The notes beneath the pieces were generated by a model. It was not told the DNA's origin, did no database searches, and worked only from the letters and a program-made list of their open reading frames with translations. Positions 26,983-37,500 of a stretch of DNA of 64,000 nt are shown piece after piece. The stretch's first letter is position 1. The number at the start of each line of letters is the position of its first letter. The DNA is taken from positions 124,001 to 188,000 of the forward strand of contig NZ_JASCXN010000004.1 in NCBI RefSeq assembly GCF_030010625.1. The letters run 5' to 3'. Made by a program: the position numbers and the translations under genes. Source of the DNA: Streptomyces sp. CC208A (lineage in GTDB: Bacteria; Actinomycetota; Actinomycetes; Streptomycetales; Streptomycetaceae).

Positions 26983-28089
26983 ATGACGATCGGGGTCTTG
27001 ATCACGGATCTGCGCAAGGCTCGCGGATGGAGCCAGGGCCGACTAGCGTCGGAGATCAACGCTGCCTTTGGCACCAACCTTGATCGGGAGTACGTGAGCC
27101 GCTGGGAGCGTTCCAAGGTGACGCCGGGGCCGTTCTATCTCCGGTGCCTGTCGGCCGTCCTGGACGTGCCCCTAGCCGCTCTAGAGGGTGAAGTGAAGCG
27201 CCGCGATTTCCTGACCGATGCAGCGGGGGCAGCGATAGCGCCCGTGGTCGCCTCAGACCTCCTCAGCGTCGGGTTCGCCGCCCGGCTCCGGGGCGGGCCG
27301 TCCGTGGACGCGTGGGAGGCCAAACTGGCCACGTACGGCACGGAGTACATGAGCCTTGGCGCTGCCGACATCCAGCGGCGTGTGAGCAGCGAACTCGTCG
27401 TAGTGCAACAGCAGTTGGAGGATCCCCGACTCTGGTCGGCCGCCGCCCGACTCATGACCCTGTACGCAAAGACGTTCCCCGGCTCGGACGGCGCGAAGGC
27501 GGTGCACTGGTACCGCATGGCCGCTCAGGCGGCGGACGAGTCCGGCGACGACGACGCGCGGGTGTGGGTCCGTGGCCGGGCCGCTATCGCGCTGGGGTAC
27601 GAGGGGGCGTCACTCGGCGTCGCTGACGTGCTGGCCGATCAGGCAATGGCGATCAGCGACCGGCCGTCCCTCGGGCTCCTCAACGCAATCTTCGGCAAGG
27701 CTCACGCGGCAGCGATCCGGGGCGACGCCGACACGGCGCGGACGCTCATGGACGAGGGGCGGCGGGTGTTCGACCGGACCGGATCGCACGAACAGACAAG
27801 CGACTACGCGGTCCCCTGGTGGCGGCTGAACGTATTCGTCTCTCTACTCGCCGCCCGGCTCGGGGACGAGTCCACGGCGGTAGCCGCGCAGGAAGCCGCA
27901 CGCAAGGAACTTCCCGCCGAACTCCCCAGATTCGCAACACACTTGGAGATGCACCGGGGGCTCATGCTCACGCGGTCCGGCGACACTCAGGGCGGCACTG
28001 CATACGCGCGGGCGGCCCTCGATTCGCTCCCACCGGAAAAGCACTCCCTCACCCTTCGGCTCCTCATGGCCGAGATCGAGCAGTCCTAA
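26983..28089 (+). CDS. XRE-family regulator with helical C-terminal domain
   Basis: A 368-residue protein. Residues about 1-65 form an XRE helix-turn-helix (LRKARGWSQGRLASEIN, EYVSRWERSKVTPGPFYLRCLSAVLDV). A short Arg-rich linker (KRRDFLTDAAGAAIAPV) leads to a TPR-like alpha-helical region to the end. This architecture is common in Streptomyces in association with DUF397 proteins. It could sense a peptide or small ligand via the TPR-like part. The base composition is slightly lower in G+C than the flanking core genes, in keeping with an accessory patch. Confidence 0.82.
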   Translation: MTIGVLITDLRKARGWSQGRLASEINAAFGTNLDREYVSRWERSKVTPGPFYLRCLSAVLDVPLAALEGEVKRRDFLTDAAGAAIAPVVASDLLSVGFAARLRGGPSVDAWEAKLATYGTEYMSLGAADIQRRVSSELVVVQQQLEDPRLWSAAARLMTLYAKTFPGSDGAKAVHWYRMAAQAADESGDDDARVWVRGRAAIALGYEGASLGVADVLADQAMAISDRPSLGLLNAIFGKAHAAAIRGDADTARTLMDEGRRVFDRTGSHEQTSDYAVPWWRLNVFVSLLAARLGDESTAVAAQEAARKELPAELPRFATHLEMHRGLMLTRSGDTQGGTAYARAALDSLPPEKHSLTLRLLMAEIEQS

Positions 28090-28145
28090 GCCTTGTCCTG
28101 TATAAGGCTGTGAGCTGAGAAGTCGGCTGGCAGTACTGTCGGCAG

Positions 28146-28679
28146 ATGGAGACCGAGAAGTCGAACGGGTGCCCGCTTCACGGAGGTGGGGCGGCGGCAC
28201 AGAGCCTCATGGGGCACCTGCTCACGGAGGTCGTCGTATCGCGGCACGTGTATGGCGGCGATGACCCTGCGGGGCCGCTGGACGTGTGGCTGATCGATGA
28301 CCGGGGTGCCACCGTTCACGTCACGACTGGATCGGACGGGTGTCTGATCGTCGAGGAGTCGGAGCCGCATACCGGATACGACATGGGCGACGCGGGACAC
28401 GTCACCGTGGGAGCGATCGACAGCGAGACACCGTTCGCGGATCACATCGGGGAGAGCATTCTGGCGGTACGGGAAGAGCACGAACCGAACACCGGGCGCG
28501 TTGCCCTGGAGCTCTCATTCCCCAGAGGTCGTGTCCGCTGCGAGAGCTGGGCTGGGGATCTCCGCCTGACAGTGCGAAGCGCGTGTGACGCCCCGTCCGG
28601 CGACGGCGAGCAACACAGCCGGGCGGGGCTTTCCACTGCCAGTCCTTACACGTCGAACACGGCGGTCACGGGTGCGTGA
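28146..28679 (+). CDS. Hypothetical protein
   Basis: A 177-residue acidic protein without recognised domain. It has a predicted beta-rich centre (PLDVWLIDDRGATVHVTTGSDG and VALELSFPRGRVRCESW) and no signal peptide or membrane segment. The last 34 bases overlap the 3' end of the exonuclease III gene on the other strand, which may reflect insertion of this patch against the core gene. No strong ribosome site is visible at the ATG. Confidence 0.5.
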   Translation: METEKSNGCPLHGGGAAAQSLMGHLLTEVVVSRHVYGGDDPAGPLDVWLIDDRGATVHVTTGSDGCLIVEESEPHTGYDMGDAGHVTVGAIDSETPFADHIGESILAVREEHEPNTGRVALELSFPRGRVRCESWAGDLRLTVRSACDAPSGDGEQHSRAGLSTASPYTSNTAVTGA

Positions 28680-29449
28680 TCACTCCACCGCTCCGCATGG
28701 CTCGCGGCCCGTTCCACATACGCCTTCACGCACCGCTCGGCCAAGCGAGGCGAACTGACGATAAGGTCGATCCGCCAGCCCGAGTCGTTGTCGAAGGCGC
28801 GCCCCCGGTAGGACCACCAGGAGTACGGGCCCTCCTGGTCGGGGTGGAGGGAGCGGACGACGTCGACGTAGCCGCCTTCGGCCTCGTCCAGGACGCGGGT
28901 GAGCCACTCGCGCTCCTCGGGGAGGAAGCCGGCGCTCTTGCGGTTGGCCTTCCAGTTCTTGAGGTCGGCCTCCTGGTGGGCGATGTTCCAGTCGCCGCAG
29001 ACGACGACCTCGCGGCCCTCGGCGGCGGCGCGGGTCCGCAGCTCCTTGAGGTAGGGCAGGAACTCGCCCATGAAGCGGTACTTCTCGTCCTGCTTCGGGG
29101 TCTCCGCCTCGCCGGAGGGGAGGTAGAGGCTGGCGACGGTGACGCCGGGCAGGTCGGCCTCGATGTAGCGGCCGGAGGCGTCGAACTCGGTCGAGCCGAA
29201 GCCGACGCGCACGGCGTCGGGCTCGCGGCGCAGGTAGAGGGAGACGCCGGCGCGGCCCTTGGCGGCGGCGGGGGCGTGGGCGGTGAACCAGCCTTCGGGG
29301 GCCCGTACCTCCTCGGGCAGCTGGGCCTCCTCGGCGCGCACCTCCTGGAGGCAGACAGCGTCGGCGGAGGTGCCCGCCAGCCACTCGACGAAGCCCTTCT
29401 TGGCGGCGGCGCGGAGACCGTTGACGTTCGCGGACGTGACAGTGAGCAT
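28646..29449 (-). CDS. xth: Exodeoxyribonuclease III
   Basis: A 267-residue AP endonuclease/3'-5' exonuclease of normal length that repairs abasic sites. Visible active-site features are the Asn in TSANVNGLR, the Glu in CLQEVRA (about residue 35), the Asp/Asn pair in CGDWNIAHQEADLKN and the terminal WRIDLI...SDHAPV with the catalytic His. ATG start chosen to match the family N-terminus (MLTVTSANVNG); the ORF can be extended upstream. Divergent from the GNAT gene. Confidence 0.93.
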   Translation of the reverse strand: MLTVTSANVNGLRAAAKKGFVEWLAGTSADAVCLQEVRAEEAQLPEEVRAPEGWFTAHAPAAAKGRAGVSLYLRREPDAVRVGFGSTEFDASGRYIEADLPGVTVASLYLPSGEAETPKQDEKYRFMGEFLPYLKELRTRAAAEGREVVVCGDWNIAHQEADLKNWKANRKSAGFLPEEREWLTRVLDEAEGGYVDVVRSLHPDQEGPYSWWSYRGRAFDNDSGWRIDLIVSSPRLAERCVKAYVERAASHAERWSDHAPVTAVFDV

Positions 29450-29490
29450 CACGGGAGGATACCGACACCGCCCGGTCGCATACACGTACG

Positions 29491-29979
29491 ATGGCCGTCA
29501 TGCACATCCAGCCGACGCCGTACGACCACCCCGACGCCGTGAAACTGCAGGACGCGGTGCAGGCGGAGTACGTCCTCCGGTACGACGGCGAGGGCGACGT
29601 CACACCGCTCGACCCCTCGATGTTCGTCCCGCCGCACGGCCTCTACCTCCTCGCGTACGACCCCGAGGGCCGGCCGGTCGCCAGCGGCGCCTGGCGCCGC
29701 CAGGACGAGAATGAGCTCGGGTACGCGGACGGGGACGCCGAGCTGAAGCGGATGTACGTCGTGCCCGAGGCGCGCGGCCTGGGGCTCGCCCGCCTGCTCC
29801 TCGCCGCCCTGGAGGACGACGCCCGCGCCGCGGGCCGTACCCGCATGGTCCTGGAGACCGGGACCGCCCAGCCCGAGGCCATCGGGCTCTACACCTCCAG
29901 CGGGTACGAGCCGTGCGCCAAGTTCGGCCATTACCGGGAGTACGAGAGCAGCCGCTGCTACGCGAAGCCGTTGATCTGA
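29491..29979 (+). CDS. GNAT-family N-acetyltransferase
   Basis: A 162-residue acetyltransferase. The acetyl-CoA pyrophosphate loop is VVPEARGLGLARLLL at about 88-102, and the C-terminal LETGTAQPEAIGLYTSSGYE is the usual last motif. Length and order fit small cytoplasmic GNATs; the acceptor is unknown. Starts 42 bases from the divergent exonuclease gene and is followed by a hairpin terminator. Confidence 0.88.
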   Translation: MAVMHIQPTPYDHPDAVKLQDAVQAEYVLRYDGEGDVTPLDPSMFVPPHGLYLLAYDPEGRPVASGAWRRQDENELGYADGDAELKRMYVVPEARGLGLARLLLAALEDDARAAGRTRMVLETGTAQPEAIGLYTSSGYEPCAKFGHYREYESSRCYAKPLI

Positions 29980-29991
29980 TTCCACCGACCC

Positions 29992-30030
29992 CGAAGCCCC
30001 GTCCAGTCGTCCCGACCGGCCGGGGCTTCG
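29992..30030. terminator. Hairpin terminator behind the GNAT gene
   Basis: Perfectly complementary 10-base arms CGAAGCCCCG and CGGGGCTTCG are separated by 19 bases that can themselves pair partly. The hairpin starts 13 bases after the stop of the acetyltransferase gene. Confidence 0.65.
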
Positions 30031-30170
30031 TCGTGCGCGGGTGCCGCTCCTCGCGAGCTGTCTCGATATGGGCTTGCGCATTGCATTGAAAAGACATGTG
30101 ACATGTGCCATTTTACTGCGCAGCCCGCCACCGGGCGGGTCCCCCGACTCCCCATCCCCAGGAGTGAATC

Positions 30171-31109
30171 GTGCGCGCTATGGCCCTTGCCGCCGCCCTG
30201 CTCATAGCAGGCGCCGCGGCCGCCCCCGCCCAGGCCGCCGCGGCCGCCCCGGCCGATCCCAGGCCGGACCACGTCTTCGCCGACCCGGCACAGCGCCCGG
30301 CCCACGGCACCGCCAAGGGCACCCCCGGCCCCGGTGGCGGCGGACTGGAGTCGCGCATCCTGCCGATCGTCCACGACTGCAGCCCGGCGCTGCGGATCCG
30401 GGCCCAGGAGATGACCGCCGCCCAGCTCGCGGCGACCTGCGACAGCCTGGCCAACCAGGACGCCTTCTTCCACAACGTGGTCAAGGACCCGGGGCCGGTC
30501 GCGAACGACTACAACACCACCCTGGAGGTCGATGTCTTCAACTCCAGCGCCGACTACAAGAACTACGCGCGGAAGATCTACGGCATCGACACCAACAACG
30601 GCGGCATGTACCTGGAGGGAGACCCCTCCAAGCCGGGCAACCAGGCACGGTTCATCTGCTACGAGCGCACCGACGTGAGCCCCGGCTGGCAGATCTGGAA
30701 CCTCAACCACGAGTACACGCACTACCTCGACGGCCGCTACAACCTGTACGGCGACTTCGGCGCCAGCCAGACCACCCCCACCGTGTGGTGGGGCGAGGGC
30801 ATCGCGGAGTACATCTCCTACTCCTACCGCGGCATCCCCTACACCAAGGCGCTGGCCGAGGCCGGCAAGCACACGTACTCCCTGCGCACGCTCTTCGACA
30901 CCACGTACGCCAACAGCGACGTCAACCGCACGTACAACTGGGGCTATCTCGCCGCCCGTTACATGGTCGAGGAGCACCCGGCCGACGTCGCCATCGTCCT
31001 CGGCCACTACCGCACCGGCAACTGGGCCGCCGCGCGCTCCTTCCTCACCTCGCTCGACTACGAGAGCGACTGGAACGCCTGGCTGACCTCCGTGGCCACC
31101 ACCGCCTGA
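30171..31109 (+). CDS. Secreted collagenase-like (M9-type) zinc metalloprotease
   Basis: A 312-residue secreted protein. The GTG start follows AGGAG by six bases. Residues 1-25 are an Ala-rich signal peptide (ALAAALLIAGAAAAPAQA). The zinc motif HEYTH (HExxH) lies near residue 182, and about 28 residues later WWGEGIAEY gives the third ligand Glu, as in the peptidase M9 (Vibrio-type collagenase) catalytic domain. It lacks the large activator and collagen-binding domains of clostridial enzymes, so it is a minimal catalytic form. Confidence 0.85.
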   Translation: MRAMALAAALLIAGAAAAPAQAAAAAPADPRPDHVFADPAQRPAHGTAKGTPGPGGGGLESRILPIVHDCSPALRIRAQEMTAAQLAATCDSLANQDAFFHNVVKDPGPVANDYNTTLEVDVFNSSADYKNYARKIYGIDTNNGGMYLEGDPSKPGNQARFICYERTDVSPGWQIWNLNHEYTHYLDGRYNLYGDFGASQTTPTVWWGEGIAEYISYSYRGIPYTKALAEAGKHTYSLRTLFDTTYANSDVNRTYNWGYLAARYMVEEHPADVAIVLGHYRTGNWAAARSFLTSLDYESDWNAWLTSVATTA

Positions 31110-31133
31110 CGCCCCCCGTCCCGGTCCGTCACG

Positions 31134-31370
31134 TCACCGCCTGCGCATCGCGCCCAGCACGAGGAGCAGCACGGCGAGGGACAGCGCCGTGACGACGGTG
31201 GCGGTCACCGTCGCGGCCCCGACGCCGAGGAGGCGCGGGGTGGTCCCCCCGGCGGCCAGGACGAGGACCGCGGCCCAGAGCAGCCGGTCCCCGCGTCCGG
31301 AGGAACGGCTGGCGGACAGGAAGAACACGGCCAGGCAGCCGAGGCCGAGAACGACGTTCAGAGTGAGCAT
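31134..31370 (-). CDS. Small integral membrane protein
   Basis: A 78-residue protein with about three hydrophobic segments (LTLNVVLGLGCLAVFFLSA, LLWAAVLVLAAGG and ATVTATVVTALSLAVLLLVLG) and an Arg-rich C-terminus. Not recognised. It is the first gene downstream of the giant RHS gene on the same strand, separated by a tandem repeat, so an immunity role for that protein is conceivable but unsupported. Confidence 0.65.
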   Translation of the reverse strand: MLTLNVVLGLGCLAVFFLSASRSSGRGDRLLWAAVLVLAAGGTTPRLLGVGAATVTATVVTALSLAVLLLVLGAMRRR

Positions 31371-31480
31371 GTGCGGTCCTAGGAGTTTCCGGGGTCAGGG
31401 AGGGGTGTGCGGGGCGGTGTACGCCGCCCCGCACACCCCTCGTCGGGTTCGGATCAGTCGGGAATCCGGGGCAAGGGGAC

Positions 31481-31550
31481 CCGGATCAGGGGGCCCGGAT
31501 CAGGGGGCCCGGATCAGGGGGCCCGGATCAGGGGGTCCGGATCAGCGGGC
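31481..31550. repeat. Five tandem copies of a 14-bp repeat downstream of the RHS gene
   Basis: CCGGATCAGGGGGC occurs head to tail at 31481, 31495 and 31509, then with one change each at 31523 and 31537. The array ends 12 bases before the RHS stop codon. There are no spacers. It looks like a slippage-prone minisatellite and contains GATC and GGGGG words. Confidence 0.85.
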
Positions 31551-31561
31551 GCCGATCCCGG

Positions 31562-34500
31562 CTACCCCCACCTGCCGTCGTCCCACGGCGAGGTCTTCGA
31601 GTAACAGCCGACCCACGGGATGCACACCGTGATCCGGGACCGGTCCGCGAAGTTGTAGTAGCCGGTGGTGACCTTGCCCCGCTTCACCTTCCTCGCGCCG
31701 TTGACGTAGCGCTCCCAGACGCCCCAGCGGTTCCGGTACTGCCAGAGCATGCTGTCGATGTACACGCCGAGGAAGAACCTGGCCTGGATGCCCTGGAAGA
31801 AGGCCCGCAGCGGCCTCGGCATGTTGCTGTACGTCGACTTGTACCACTTGCTGTTGACCCAGTAGGTGGAGATGCGCTTCCACGAGGTCGTCTTGGTCGG
31901 CTTCCGGCCGTCCAGGTCGTACCCGTTGACCGGGTCGCCCAGCGCGTACTCGTAGGCGTTGGCGCTGGCGCCGTACACCGGGTCCGGGGTCGTGAAGCGG
32001 CCCGTGGCGGGGTTGTAGAGGCGCACGCCCATCAGGGTGAGGCCCGCCGGGGTCTCGGCGGAGCGCTTGGCGGCGCCGAGCCATCCGTACCGCGTGGCGG
32101 GCTGGCCCGGGCGCGGGTTGCCGTACTCGTCGTTGTCCAGCGCCAGGGGGGCGTCGGCCGGGTCCAGCGGCAGCTGGAGGGCGACGTCGCCGTGGACGGT
32201 GGTCAGCTGGAGGACGGTGCCGCCCTCGGCTCCGGTCGTGGCGGCCAGGTCGCCGGTCACGGAGTCGATCAGGCGCGTGACGTCGCCGCCGGTGGTGTCC
32301 TCCACGATCCAGCGGGGGCTGTCACCGTCATCGGCGAAGTGGTTGAGCCGGGCCGCGGTCGTGGTCCACGTGCCGGCCTCGTCCTGCTCCACCGTCCAGG
32401 AGCGGAACCGCTGCGCGGCGTCCAGCTGCCAGGTCTGGCGCACGGTCCCGGCCGTCTGCCGGTGGACCAGGTCGTTGGCGTGGTACTCCACCTGGGTGCC
32501 CGGCAGGGCGGTGGTGCGGCCGAAGGCGTCGTAGGCGTATCCGCTGTCGACGATCCGGTCGGCGCTGTCGTAGGTGTGGGTGGTGGTGGTTCCTCCCGTG
32601 GTCGGGCAGGCGGCGCCCTCCGCGCCCGGGGCGCTGGTCAGCGAGGTGCGGTTGGTGCGCTTGTCGAAGCCGTACGCGCGGCGGGTGCAGATCCCCTCGG
32701 TCTCGTCCTCGACCACGGTCAGCCGGCCGGCGGCGTCGTAGCGGTACTGCTGGGACGACCAGCCGACGTGGCCGGTGACCTGGCCGTGGACCGACTCGTC
32801 GACCGCGTCGGAGAAGACGGGCAGGCCGTCGCTGTCGCGGACGTAGGTGCGGCCCCGGACCGTGCCCGTGGTGTCCCGGTCGACGGTCAGGGTGTAGCCG
32901 CCGGGGAGCTTCTCCTCGGTGACCCCGCCGTCGGCGTCGTAGCGGACGGAGAAGGTGCCGGCGACCGAGTCGGTCATCGAGGTGGCCATGCCGCCGGGCT
33001 CGGAGGCGTGGTCATAGGTGTAGCCGACGGTGGAGGGAACGCTGTCGGACACCCGGACCGGGCGGTTCAGGAGGTCGTACTCGGTCCTGGTGACCCCGCC
33101 GTCGGCGTCGGTGTAGGCGATCACGCGGCCGAGCCGGTCGAACTGCCGGGTGATCGTGCCCCCGGTGGGGCTCGTGGTCCTGACGGCCCTGCCGGTGGCG
33201 GGGTCGTACTCGGTGGTGGCCGTGGGGACCGCCTGGCCGGCGCCGCCGGTCATGCTGGTCTGGAGCGGCCGGCCGGCGTTGTCGACCGTCACCGTGGTGG
33301 TGCGGACGACGCCGTTGGCGGTCTCCGTGGCCTTGGCGGGAGCGCCCCAGCGGTCGTACTCGGTGACGACGGTGGGCAGCTGGGACGGGTTGGTCCCGCC
33401 GCCGGTGACCGCCCCGGCCGGGCCGGTGGAGCAGACCAGGTCCGCCCACTCCGGGCGGCCGGCGCAGGTGCCGGTGCCGGTCGCCGTCCAGTACGTCGTC
33501 ACGCGGGTCGCCGCGTCGGTGCCGGTGGCGCCGGGCAGCAGCTGCTTGGTGACGCGGCCCTGGGCGTCGTACTCGGTGGTGGTGGTCAGGGCCAGGCCGG
33601 ACGGGTCCTGAACGGTCTTGGTCGGCAGGCCCTTCACCCAGTCGTAGACCGTCTGCGTGGTCCGGGTCTCGGCGTGCAGGGCCGGGAAGTCGGCGATCTG
33701 CGCCCCGGTGACCGACCTGGTGATCTGGTCGGCGATCTTGGCGGTGCCGTCCGTCGGGCGGCCCCCGTCGTACTCGTTGACCGTCCACGCCCGGGCGGCC
33801 ACGGACGTGCCGGCGGTCAGCAGCGTGGTGCCGCCGGAGACGAGGTCCTTGGTCAGGGAGATCCGGCGCAGCGGTCCGAACTGCTGGAGTTGCCGGGTGC
33901 CGGTGTCGTTGTAGAGGACGCGGGTCGACAGCAGTTCGGCGCGTTCGGCGGTCGTGAGCGGCGTGATGCCGAGGTCGGCCTGGACGCTCTTGTCGGCCGC
34001 CGTGAGGCCGAGCGCGACGGTCCGGTTGGTGGCGGTCAGTTCGCGGACGGTGTTGCCGAAGCGGTCGTACTCGGTGGTGGTGATCCCGCCGCCGGGCTGC
34101 GCGGAGTTCACCTCGCGCCCGGAGGCGTTGGTGTACGTCACGACCGCGCGGCGGTAGTCGGCGGCGGTGAGGGCGGAGCCGGCGTGGCCGGCGGGGGTGA
34201 CGTCGGCCGGGAAGACGGCGGTGGCGTCGGTCGGCGCGTCGGTCTGGCCCCAGGCCTTCACCTGGGCGATGCCCATCTGCTGGGGCGCGGTGGCGCCGGT
34301 CAGCGGGACGTCGTAGACGACGCTGGTGGTGGCCGTGCCCTCGACGGTGTCGGCGGTGCCCTGCTTCAGGCCGGCGCGGGAGGCCTTGAGCAGCATGCCG
34401 TCACCGGCGGTGGCGGCGTTGCCCGCCTTGCCGTAGGTGAAGGTCCACGGCAGTTCGCCGGGCGGGGTGAGCTGCACGACCCGGCCCGCGGTGTCGTACG

Positions 34501-37500
34501 TGTACTCGGTCTTCAGCGACGGACTGACGCGGGGGTCCCAGGCCTGCCGCAGCCTGCCGGTCGCGTCGTAGTGGTACGCGGCGACGGAGACGGAGGTGGA
34601 GGCGTCCGCGCCCGGCGCGGTGGCCCACAGGCGGATCAGCTTGACGCGGCCCACGTAGTCGCCGAAGGCGGTGTCCGTGGCGGTGGTGGTCAGCGGGTAG
34701 ACGTACTCCAGGACCCGGCAGCCCTTGGTGGCGGGGGCCGTCTCACAGGTGGCGGCCGGGACCGCGGACGTGGGGGCGATCACCCACTTCGGGCGGGCCA
34801 TCGTCTTGCCGCCGACGGTGGTCTTCGTCGAGACGACCGTCGTGGTGGAGTTGTCGGCCGCCAGGTAGGTCGAGGACACGTTCCACGCGGTCATGGCCGG
34901 GTCGACCCGGGTGAAGGTGGTGGTGATGCCCTCGGTGTCCTTCAGGGTGAAGGAGCCGGTGAGGGAGCCGGTCAGCGTCAGGTGCTCGGCGCCCGGCTCG
35001 GGCTTCCAGCCGCCGCCGTTGGTGGCGGTGAAGCCGGTCTCCTCGCCCTCGGCGTCGACCAGGGCGACGGCCGTGTCCGAGGTCTTGCGCAGCAGCGTCC
35101 ACTGGCTCTCGGTGATCTCGGCGACCGTGCCGGAGACCCACTCGGGGCCGAAGATCGGCGCCTGGCCCTCCTGCTCCGTCCCGGCGGCCGGGCGGCGCGA
35201 GGAGGCCGTGCGGAACACGGACATGTCGAACGCGGAGGCGTCCGTGGCGGACAGACCGAGGTCACCGGTGAGCAGGTTGACCGTGCCCGGGCCCGCCTTG
35301 CCGAGGGGCGCGGTGCCCGCGTCGCGGTCGACGGTGACGGTGTTGGCCTGCGTGTAGCCGGTGCCGGTGCCGTTGCTGAAGGCCGCCCGGACGTCGATCG
35401 GCCCGTCCTCGGCGAGGGTGTCGGTGACGTTCCAGGTCAGCTGGGGCGAGACGCCGGAGGCGGTGGCCACGGGCCAGGCGGTGACGGCGGAGCCGTCGGC
35501 GGCCTTGGTGACGTGGGCGACCGGTACGTTCTTCCAGGTGTCGGTCTCGCCGCGGCGGTACTGGTAGGTCACGCCGGTGTAGTCGGACTTGCCCTTGGCG
35601 GACAGGCCGACGCGGCGGGCCGGGCGCTCTCCCTCGCCGGGGGTCAGCAGCGCCGCGCCGTCGGCGCCGACGCCGAAGGAGTACGCGGTGGTCGCGGTGG
35701 ACAGGTTGCCGCCGGAGTCCACCGTCCTGGCGTAGAGGGTGTGCCACCCGTCGGCCGGGTTGACGGTGACCGTCTGCGGGTCGCCGCCGGTGCCATTGGC
35801 GGTGTCGTCGATCCGGTTCGGCACGGCCGGGTCGTCCAGGCCCCACAGGTAGCCCTGGCCGTCGGTGGAGGTGGTGTCGAGCGTGCACCGCGCGCCGGTG
35901 GCCGACTTGTCCGACCAGATGTCCTTCGGGTACGCGTCGCAGACGATGCTCGGCGCGGCGGGCTTGGCCGTGTTGAGGACGAAGGCGGTGTAGCCGGTCC
36001 AGCCGCTGTACAGGCCGCCGTCGTAGGCGCGGGCCCGGTAGCGCAGGTGCGAGCCGGCCGGGAAGGCCTTGTCGGCGGGGACGGTCAGCTTGGCCGTGCC
36101 GCCGGAGGCCACGGCCGCGGTGGTCGCGGTGTAGCCGTAGGTGCCGGCGTCGTTGTAGGCGGGGTCGGGGGTGACCTCGAACTGCGCGGAGACCGTACCG
36201 CCGTCGGGGTCACTGACCTTCGCGGACAACTGCGGGGTCAGCGAGGTGACGTACCGCTTGCCGTTGTACGCGTTGACCTGCGAGGGGTCGACGGCCAGTG
36301 CGGTGGGCACGGCCGGGTACGAGGTGTACGTCACCGACAGGTACGGCGTGTTGGAGGCGGCGTTGGCGGAGTTGAAGCGCTTCCAGCCGTACGGGTCGGT
36401 CTCGTCCGTGGCACGGACGCCGAGGGTGTTGGTGCCGTTGCCGTTGGCCGCCCACGCCTGCGCCAGGGTGGTGATGTCGGTGCTGACCCAGCCGTCGGCG
36501 CAGCTGGAGGAGAACCCCTTGGTGGCGGTGGACGTCGCCCACTTGCGGTTCCAGTTGGGCTGGGCGGTCCAGCGGGTGGAGGTGGACGCCGAGGAGGTGT
36601 CCCAGACCTCCCAGCTCTTGGCCGTGCACGACCAGGAGTGGTGGTTCCACAGGTTCAGCTTGGCCGCGGTGATCTGCTTGCCCTTGATGGTGGCCATCGG
36701 GAAGGCGAGGAAGGAACGGGCGACCTGGCCGGAGCCGTTGTTGCCGAGCTTGAGCTCGGTGGCGGCCGACTGGTCGGTGGTGTACCCCTGCTGGACGAAG
36801 GTGTCGAAGCCGGCCCCGATGTTGACCGCCGGGTCGACGGTGACGGGGAACTTCGTCGCCGGGTCGGCCAGGAACGCGGCGTCCGGGGTGAGGGTGAGGT
36901 CGATCCGGTTGCCGCGCTGGGCGACCTTCAGCCCCACCTTCGCGGTGTGGGTGTGCTCACCGCTGCGCGGGTCGACCTGGGCGTCCCACATCACCGGCGC
37001 GGGCAGCAGTCCGGCCTTCCTGCCGGTCTCGCCGTCCACGAAGGTGACCGAACCGTCGGCGTTGGCCTCGGCCTTGAGCCCCTTGGCCACCAGGCTCAGG
37101 TTCACGGTGCCGTTGGCGTCGACGGCCCGCCGGTCCTTCAGCTCCAGGAACTGCTCGAAGCCGGTACGGGTGGACTCGACGATCAGATCCGTGTACGGCA
37201 TGGCGTCGGCGTACCGGGCCTCGGTGCCGTCGACCTCGGGAGCGGGCAGAGCACCGTGCCAGGAGACGGTCATCTCCTTCCCGTCCCCGTCGTCGAGGGT
37301 GACGAGCGGAACCGCCGGCGTCTTCGGGTCGCCCGGCTTCCTGCCGGACGCCTTGATCTCGGCGGCCCGCGCGGTCGCGGTCTTCCCCGCGAGGGTCAGG
37401 TCCAGCGGATGGGCCTTGCCCGCGACGCTCCCGTCCGCCCGCTCGACCAGTTCGACGTCGACGTCACGCCACTCCCCGCTCCGCTCGTCCTGGAACCGGA

